Shown here: positions 58,707-64,000 of the stretch, piece after piece
Numbering within the stretch: the stretch's first letter is position 1
How the letters are laid out: every line of letters begins with the position of its first letter
Assembly: GCA_049611965.1 (NCBI GenBank)
Contig: JBMZBC010000001.1
Location: 62,001 to 126,000, forward strand
Direction: 5' to 3'
DNA from: UBA10364 sp049611965
GTDB taxonomy: Bacteria > Bacteroidota > Bacteroidia > Flavobacteriales > Schleiferiaceae
Length of the DNA: 64,000 bases
Notes under the pieces: model-generated
Told to the model about the DNA's origin: nothing
Databases searched by the model: none
Seen by the model: only the letters and a program-made list of their open reading frames with translations
Program-made: the position numbers and the translations under genes

Positions 58707-60461
58707 TTACATTCTATTCGGTACTTGGATACCCAAGCAATTCATGGATTCTTTAACTACCTCTCCGACTGCTCTACTTAACGCCAAACGGAAGGCGATG
58801 GTTTTATCATTCTCTGCACGGAGGATGCTGTTGTTTTGATAGAAGCCGTTGTACTTCTTCACCAACTCGTACGTGTAATTCGCTAGGACTGCAGGACTCA
58901 AGTTCGCCGCTGCCTTGTTCACCATATCTGGGAAATCGAGGATGGCCTTGATCAAAGTCACTTCATCTTCATTCGGAGTAATGTCAGACCAAGATTCGTT
59001 ATATGCACCTTCTGCTTTGCGCTGTAAGCTCTGAATACGAGCATAGGTGTATTGTATAAAAGGCCCTGTGTGTCCATTGAAATCAATACTATCGGCCGGA
59101 TTAAACAGCATACGCTTCTTCGGATCAACCTTGAGGATGAAGTATTTCAAAGCACCCAATCCTAGGGTAGTGAATAACTGCATTTGCTCATCCTCACTGA
59201 GACCATCTAATTTGCCCAGCTCCATAGAAATGGAAGCTGCATCCGCCACCATACTGTCAATGAGATCGTCTGCATCGACTACGGTTCCCTCACGAGATTT
59301 CATTTTACCCGTTGGTAAATCAACCATCCCGTAGCTCAAGTGATGCAACTTATCTGCCCAGCTATAGCCCAAACGCTTTAAGATGATGAATAATACCTTG
59401 AAGTGGTAATCTTGCTCATTACCCACAACGTAGGTCATGCCCTCGGCATCGAAGTCTACAAATCGTTGAATAGCGGTTCCGATGTCTTGCGTCATGTACA
59501 CCGAAGTACCGTCGCTTCGAAGAACAAGTTTGTGGTCCAAACCTTCATCTTCTAAGTCAATCCACACCGAGCCATCTTCTTTCTGATAGAACACCCCTTT
59601 ATCAAGGCCTTTTATCACATCATCCTTACCGAGAACGTAGGTATTGCTTTCGTAGTAATTCTTATCAAAATCGACCCCGAGTTTCGCGTAGGTAGTATTG
59701 AATCCTTCGTATACCCAACCATTCATCGTCTTCCACAGGTCTACCACTTCCTCAGCGCCTTGCTCCCATTTGAGCAGCATTTCTTGCGCCTTTAGAAGCG
59801 AAGGGGCTTGCTTCTTGGCCAATTCTTCAGACATACCACCAGCGACCAATTCCTTGATTTCCGCCTTGTACACCTGATCGAACTTCACGTAGTATTTACC
59901 CACGAGATGATCGCCTTTTAGTCCACTGCTCTGAGGAGTCTCTCCATCACCGTATTCTTGCCATGCTAGCATCGACTTACAGATGTGAATACCTCTATCG
60001 TTAATGATTTGAACCTTTACAACGTCCACACCGTTTGCCTTCAAAATCTGGCTTACCGAATACCCCAAGAGGTTGTTTCGGATGTGGCCAAGGTGCAACG
60101 GTTTATTGGTGTTAGGAGAGCTGTATTCAACGATGTATTTACCCTTGCTCGCAGGTGCTGGAAGTCCCAAGCTTCCTGTGCTAACAAACGACTCAAATTC
60201 AGAAACATACCCTCCCCTTTCTAAACTTAGATTTAAGAATCCCTTCACCACATTAAATGCAGTAACAGCACCTGATTCTAAGAGCTTTTCTCCAATCTCA
60301 TTGGCCACCATTTCTGGTGCTTTTTTTGCGGCTCTTACAAACGGAAAAACGACCAATGTGAGGTCGCCTTCAAATTCCTTTCTGGTTTCTTGTAATTCCA
60401 CCGAGGCTTCTACCCCGTACAGTTCGTGAATTACTGACCCTATGTTTTGTTCTAAGCTCAT
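58707..60461 (-). CDS. argS: Arginyl-tRNA synthetase
   Basis: 584 residues, class I synthetase. The HIGH-like motif is NKPLHLGHIRNNLLG, with the preceding VEYSSPNTNKP. The KMSKS equivalent is in LPTGKMKSREGTV. The N-terminal Add1 domain and C-terminal DALR anticodon domain (IQYTYARIQSLQRK and following) are present. It charges tRNA-Arg. It lies three bases downstream of ctlX, so arginine charging is linked in one transcript to arginine/citrulline hydrolases. Confidence 0.97.
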   Translation of the reverse strand: MSLEQNIGSVIHELYGVEASVELQETRKEFEGDLTLVVFPFVRAAKKAPEMVANEIGEKLLESGAVTAFNVVKGFLNLSLERGGYVSEFESFVSTGSLGLPAPASKGKYIVEYSSPNTNKPLHLGHIRNNLLGYSVSQILKANGVDVVKVQIINDRGIHICKSMLAWQEYGDGETPQSSGLKGDHLVGKYYVKFDQVYKAEIKELVAGGMSEELAKKQAPSLLKAQEMLLKWEQGAEEVVDLWKTMNGWVYEGFNTTYAKLGVDFDKNYYESNTYVLGKDDVIKGLDKGVFYQKEDGSVWIDLEDEGLDHKLVLRSDGTSVYMTQDIGTAIQRFVDFDAEGMTYVVGNEQDYHFKVLFIILKRLGYSWADKLHHLSYGMVDLPTGKMKSREGTVVDADDLIDSMVADAASISMELGKLDGLSEDEQMQLFTTLGLGALKYFILKVDPKKRMLFNPADSIDFNGHTGPFIQYTYARIQSLQRKAEGAYNESWSDITPNEDEVTLIKAILDFPDMVNKAAANLSPAVLANYTYELVKKYNGFYQNNSILRAENDKTIAFRLALSRAVGEVVKESMNCLGIQVPNRM

Positions 60462-60464
60462 GAG

Positions 60465-61406
60465 CTACAGTTGTTTTGGCAAATATATTTCAGCGAGCAT
60501 GCATCTTGCGCTTCCCCCGCCAAGAGTTTCTATGGTTGTAAGGTCTGAGTGAAGGATTTTATGGAATCCCTCTATTTGTGCTTTCTGTGCATTAGTGAGA
60601 CAATTGAATGCACTTGTGCTCATGACCAAATGTAAGGCATCTCCGTCTCCCTTCACCAACAGCATATTTCCTCCAAACTGATGTTTCTGAGCTTCCGAGA
60701 TCTCGATCACTTCTTTTCCGCTTTCCCGGATTGTATCGATGACCATCCTCCGTTCTGCCAGGTCATCTATAGCATCGAGACAAAGGACCGCGTATTTATC
60801 CGTCATACACATGAGTACATTGGTATGGTAGATGGGCTGACGGCCTTCTGGTGTGTCTTGGAAGGCGCTAAATACTACGGGCTGGTACTCAAATCTCTCG
60901 CAGATTTCTTCGAATAAATACTCGTCTGCTCGCTGACTTCGGGCCATGTAGGCGATTTTTTGGTCGTGATCAAAAATGATACAACCGGTTCCCTCCAAGA
61001 AAGTACCGTGCTCTTCTGCATCGGAAATATCTATGACCTCTCCGATTATAAAACCGGCTTGAGTGAGAATTTCTTCAATATCAGAGCGGCGTTCCAACCT
61101 TCTGTTCTCGGCTTTCATTGGATAGAGCACCACACAGCCGTCCTCGTGCATACTAATCCAGTTGTTCGGGAAGATGCTGTCCGGAGTATGAGGCTGCTCG
61201 TCGTCTTGAACGATCAATACTTCAACGCCTGCAGCGCGAAGCTTAGAAACAAAAGCGTCAAATTCGGCTTGTGCCTTTGCATTATCAAGCGCTGCATCTG
61301 TCGCAGCATCCTGCTGCTGGTAGAAATTGTCAACCGCAGTCTGAACGTTCATCCCAAAGCGAATAGGACGAACCATGAGAATGGTATTTGTTGCGTTCTT
61401 CGTCAT
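60465..61406 (-). CDS. ctlX: Citrulline utilisation hydrolase CtlX-like (amidinotransferase fold)
   Basis: 313 residues of the guanidino-group-modifying superfamily. FPNNWISMHEDG (about 79-90) and EGTGCIIFDH are the substrate-pocket blocks, PIYHTNVLM carries the catalytic His, and LGGGSARCMLAEIYLP ends with the nucleophilic Cys (about 305). CtlX relatives release ammonia and CO2 from citrulline to give ornithine; the assignment relies on family resemblance. It shares one base with the upstream paralogous gene. The two genes are distant paralogues of one fold. Confidence 0.86.
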   Translation of the reverse strand: MTKNATNTILMVRPIRFGMNVQTAVDNFYQQQDAATDAALDNAKAQAEFDAFVSKLRAAGVEVLIVQDDEQPHTPDSIFPNNWISMHEDGCVVLYPMKAENRRLERRSDIEEILTQAGFIIGEVIDISDAEEHGTFLEGTGCIIFDHDQKIAYMARSQRADEYLFEEICERFEYQPVVFSAFQDTPEGRQPIYHTNVLMCMTDKYAVLCLDAIDDLAERRMVIDTIRESGKEVIEISEAQKHQFGGNMLLVKGDGDALHLVMSTSAFNCLTNAQKAQIEGFHKILHSDLTTIETLGGGSARCMLAEIYLPKQL

Positions 61407-62323
61407 TATTCCTCGCGTTCTAATGGCATGGTACTACAACGCAACAATCCGCCCATCTTCAAAACTTCATCGTAAGTAATTGCATGGACCGTGTAGCCTC
61501 TTTCTTCTAGCCAATTCTTCAATCTAACCGCTGAAGCACTAATCAACACTTCCTTCGGACCAATGCTAAAAACGTTTGTATGAAGGTCGTAAGCTTCATC
61601 TTCGGTACAATAGAAAATATTATCAGTGCCAAATTGAGACTCAATCCACGTTACATCGGCAACATTCTTGAAAAGATGAGGTGCAAGCAATAGTGCATTG
61701 CCCAAAGGTTGGAAAGCACAGTCTAAATGAAGCGAGCCTTTACGGGGATCTACATCACTTTTTACAAGTTCAAACCCTTTAAAATCATAGGCTGGAAATT
61801 CATCTTGCAGATACTCTAATCCTGCAGTGTTTGTTCTTGCCGTTTTGTATTTGTCGAAAGTTTCCTCGTTGCTTACCCCCACAAAAACAAAGGGCTCGTG
61901 CACAATGATATCACCGCCTTCTGCATAGCAACCGCTCGGCATCATAATGATGTTTGAAGAAGGTATCCTGTTTAAAAGGGTGTCTATTGCCTTAGCCTCA
62001 CTTGCTCGGTCTTCAATGACATTTGGTAAAATGAATTGGTCGTCGATAACAAAACCGATGTCTCTTGTGAACACCTGATTAGTTGCATCAAGAATATCTG
62101 GACGTAGCACTTCCACCCCGAGCGACTCGAGCTTTTCCACCAAGGAATTCATCTGTGCTATGCAATCTTCCACTTCTGGATACGTTCCTAATTCTACGCT
62201 TTCCTTACTTCTAGCGTCGTAACAATCTTCTATGGCTGGTTTAGGTCCCATTTTACGGGCAATTCCAACCATTACTGATCGTAATCTTCCGTACTCTGAT
62301 TTAATATTTGGGTGTATTTGCAT
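61406..62323 (-). CDS. Arginine deiminase/dimethylarginine dimethylaminohydrolase-family protein
   Basis: 305 residues from MQIHPNIKSEYGRLRSVMVG. Motifs: VFTRDIGFVI, YAEGGDIIVHEPF (E-G-G-D), GSLHLDCAFQPLG (catalytic His-x-Asp) and GGLLRCSTMPLERE (nucleophilic Cys). The family covers arginine deiminases, amidinotransferases and DDAH. Substrate not determined, though pairing with ctlX and argS suggests arginine or methylarginine to citrulline. A longer frame reaching 62710 runs antisense into ftsK, so it is not coding. Promoter at 62343. Confidence 0.85.
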   Translation of the reverse strand: MQIHPNIKSEYGRLRSVMVGIARKMGPKPAIEDCYDARSKESVELGTYPEVEDCIAQMNSLVEKLESLGVEVLRPDILDATNQVFTRDIGFVIDDQFILPNVIEDRASEAKAIDTLLNRIPSSNIIMMPSGCYAEGGDIIVHEPFVFVGVSNEETFDKYKTARTNTAGLEYLQDEFPAYDFKGFELVKSDVDPRKGSLHLDCAFQPLGNALLLAPHLFKNVADVTWIESQFGTDNIFYCTEDEAYDLHTNVFSIGPKEVLISASAVRLKNWLEERGYTVHAITYDEVLKMGGLLRCSTMPLEREE

Positions 62324-62342
62324 GTGATGGGTTAATGGACGA

Positions 62343-62350
62343 CAAAAATA
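62343..62350 (-). promoter_or_regulatory. -7 box for the eight-gene minus-strand operon
   Basis: TATTTTTG on the minus strand, perfect TAnnTTTG, 19 nt before the ATG at 62323. It is the only -7 box I see with no same-strand gene behind it for the block 62323-53430. No TTG at -33. Confidence 0.5.
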
Positions 62351-62407
62351 GATGAAAAGTGTTGATAACGCTATGAAACTAGGCGCTTTTACTAACGCCG
62401 AACCAAT

Positions 62408-62415
62408 TATTTTTG
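62408..62415 (+). promoter_or_regulatory. -7 box for ftsK
   Basis: TATTTTTG, perfect TAnnTTTG, 20 nt before the ATG at 62436. The divergent boxes at 62343 and 62408 are 57 bp apart; the gap is otherwise unremarkable. Confidence 0.5.
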
Positions 62416-62435
62416 AGAGTACTACAATTGAAACT

Positions 62436-64000
62436 ATGGCCAAGAGAAAAACCGCGTCCAAAAAGAACAATCCTCCTAAATTCGTTGGAGCAATCAAGCA
62501 GGCAAGCCTAGGAGTAAAAGAAGTATCTGACGACCCTACAACGAAAATCTTCTTGGGGGTCATGCTCGTTTTTATTGGTGCCTTTCTATTTTTCTCGCAG
62601 TTGAGTTTTCTATGGAATTGGTCCGCAGATTTCAGTTTGAATACTGCTAATGATGAAGCGCTGCAGGACCTTGTCGCCCGAAATCTCTTCGGAACGCTTG
62701 GACACAGCATTGGCTGGATTTTAATGCTTCGTGGTTTCGGAATAGCGGGATTCTTGGTAGCCTTTTACGTCTTTGCCATGGGATTACGGTATGCCTTTGA
62801 GTTTCGAAGATTTAAGCCGATTGGTTTATTAAATCACGTCATCATTACTGGCCTGCTTATCAGTGTATTTGTTTCTGCACTTGTTTCTAGTCACCCAACC
62901 GTATTGGGAGGGATTACAGCATACTACCTTGCCCATTTATTAGGCCTAAAATTAGGCGCAGTGGGCATTTACTTGTTGTTGATAGGTTGTGCCGCACTCT
63001 ATGTTATTGCCACTTTTAAAGTGAGCCAATTGAAATTCCCTTCAAGAGCTACCAATCCCGAAGCACCCGATGAAGCTGCTGTAGACAGCGTGATGGCTGA
63101 AGCCGAAGAAACCCTACAAACTATTTCTTTTGATCAAGAGGAGTCTGTTCCAGAGCCTACTTCACAGACGGAGCTGGTTGAGGATGAGCCGGAGGAAGAA
63201 TTGAAAGTTGAATTGGCCCCACAACCTGAAACTAGCGAAATTCTCGTTTCAAATGATCCTGCTCAAAAAACAGATGAGTTCGATGTGAAGGTCGAGGTGC
63301 ATAAGGAAGAGGAGGCGACCAAAAAAGAGATCAATCAAAAGGTTAAGGATTTTGGGGAGTACGACCCTACCCTAGATTTGAGCAGATTCAGACTTCCTGG
63401 CATTGATTTACTTCAACAATACGGCGACGGTCAGATCACCTTCGACAAGGAAGAGATCGAGAAAAACAAAAACAACATTGTAGATACTTTACGGAACTAC
63501 AACATTGAAATCAAGGAAATTAAAGCGACTATTGGTCCAACGGTGACCCTCTATGAGATTGTCCCAGCAGCAGGTATTCGTATTTCTAAGATCAAAAATC
63601 TTGAAGACGACATTGCTTTGAGTCTAGCGGCATTGGGTATTCGTATTATCGCCCCAATCCCAGGTAAAGGAACTATTGGTATAGAAGTGCCGAATGCCAA
63701 GCCTCAGATGGTCAGCATGAAGCAGGTCATTTCAAGCAAGCGCTTTCAACAGGCCGAAATGGAATTACCAGTGGCTATGGGGCGTACTATTACTAACGAA
63801 AACTTTGTATTTGATCTAGCCAAAATGCCGCACTTGTTAATGGCGGGTGCTACAGGTCAAGGTAAGTCTGTTGGTTTGAATGCCATCCTCACGTCTTTAT
63901 TGTACAAGAAACACCCGTCTCAACTCAAGTTTGTGTTGGTGGATCCGAAGAAGGTAGAATTGACTTTGTACAACAAGATTGAACGTCATTACCTCGCGGT
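62436..64000 (+). CDS. ftsK: DNA translocase FtsK (5' part)
   Basis: 521 codons are present and the gene runs off the right edge. The start is MAKRKTASKKNN, with a basic cytoplasmic tail. Membrane helices follow: MLVFIGAFLFFSQLSF, then a span around ILMLRGFGIAGFLVAFYVF and at least two more to about residue 195. An acidic linker (EAEETLQTISFDQEESVPEP...) leads to the alpha domain (TIGPTVTLYEIVPAAGIR) and the start of the RecA-like motor with Walker A GATGQGKS (about 470-477) and VDPKKVELTLYN. It pumps DNA at the division septum and coordinates chromosome dimer resolution. Confidence 0.96.
   Translation, partial: MAKRKTASKKNNPPKFVGAIKQASLGVKEVSDDPTTKIFLGVMLVFIGAFLFFSQLSFLWNWSADFSLNTANDEALQDLVARNLFGTLGHSIGWILMLRGFGIAGFLVAFYVFAMGLRYAFEFRRFKPIGLLNHVIITGLLISVFVSALVSSHPTVLGGITAYYLAHLLGLKLGAVGIYLLLIGCAALYVIATFKVSQLKFPSRATNPEAPDEAAVDSVMAEAEETLQTISFDQEESVPEPTSQTELVEDEPEEELKVELAPQPETSEILVSNDPAQKTDEFDVKVEVHKEEEATKKEINQKVKDFGEYDPTLDLSRFRLPGIDLLQQYGDGQITFDKEEIEKNKNNIVDTLRNYNIEIKEIKATIGPTVTLYEIVPAAGIRISKIKNLEDDIALSLAALGIRIIAPIPGKGTIGIEVPNAKPQMVSMKQVISSKRFQQAEMELPVAMGRTITNENFVFDLAKMPHLLMAGATGQGKSVGLNAILTSLLYKKHPSQLKFVLVDPKKVELTLYNKIERHYLA

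Noticed and set aside
62324..62710. N-terminal extension of the arginine deiminase-like gene
   Set aside because: The extension runs antisense through the ftsK 5' end and both promoters; the conserved domain begins at the ATG at 62323.
1..64000. CRISPR arrays, insertion sequences, integrase or attachment sites
   Set aside because: I saw no regularly spaced direct repeats, transposase or recombinase frames, or tRNA-flanking duplications; the tRNA-Asp gene has no repeat of its 3' end nearby.

Overview
The window is a compact stretch of core chromosome from a member of the Bacteroidota, most likely Flavobacteriales (Cryomorphaceae/Schleiferiaceae-like). This is inferred from gene content: secreted proteins with type IX secretion (T9SS) C-terminal sorting domains, a TonB receptor with an N-terminal carboxypeptidase-like domain, a fused alpha/beta E1 dehydrogenase, an OstA-like protein and a TamB homologue. 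Promoters match the Bacteroidota pattern (TTG, about 19 nt, TAnnTTTG), and Shine-Dalgarno sequences are nearly absent. I see no phage, insertion sequence, CRISPR array, rRNA gene or toxin locus.

Layout. 1-2.1 kb: start of bamD and a glycosyltransferase/LpxH-like pair. 2.1-6.4 kb: prmC-ligA-small protein-dapA operon on the minus strand. 6.4-9.5 kb: ribD, an IMPACT protein and a secreted metallopeptidase. 9.9-18.4 kb: the longest non-coding gap (333 bp), then dnaA, a tyrosine phosphatase, a methylase, the ppGpp synthetase/hydrolase, a Fur-family regulator, purA and an OstA-like gene. 18.4-23.6 kb: MazG-like protein, a small membrane protein, fused E1, an RNA methyltransferase, murQ and a second small membrane protein. 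23.6-30.3 kb (minus): secreted subtilase, mnmA, a MORN-repeat protein and two adjacent paralogous predicted outer-membrane proteins, head-to-head with an exported Cys-rich protein; then tRNA-Asp. 30.7-41.2 kb: a nucleotidyltransferase/GmhB fusion, TamB, tsaD, a rimB-rimK-like pair with rsmE, a rhomboid and rarA. 41.2-48.9 kb: OmpA-family protein, ATPase, recQ, fmt, HU, pdxH, yqgE and a class IV aminotransferase. 49-53.4 kb: TonB receptor with a T9SS-sorted hydrolase. 53.4-62.3 kb: eight tightly packed minus-strand genes (arginine/citrulline enzymes, argS, a dipeptidase, ffh, folD, queE, Sua5). The window ends inside ftsK.

Three signals stand out. First, many first genes of transcription units carry a TAnnTTTG-like -7 box only 4-5 nt before the ATG, which predicts leaderless mRNAs. 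Several divergent pairs are so tight that start codons touch or overlap. Second, the two paralogous outer-membrane proteins (27102-29893) are each built from three tandem units of about 142-160 residues with a glycine-rich motif, a family I do not recognise. Third, a 16-codon ORF that also folds as a hairpin with a T-run is joined by an ATGA overlap to dnaA.
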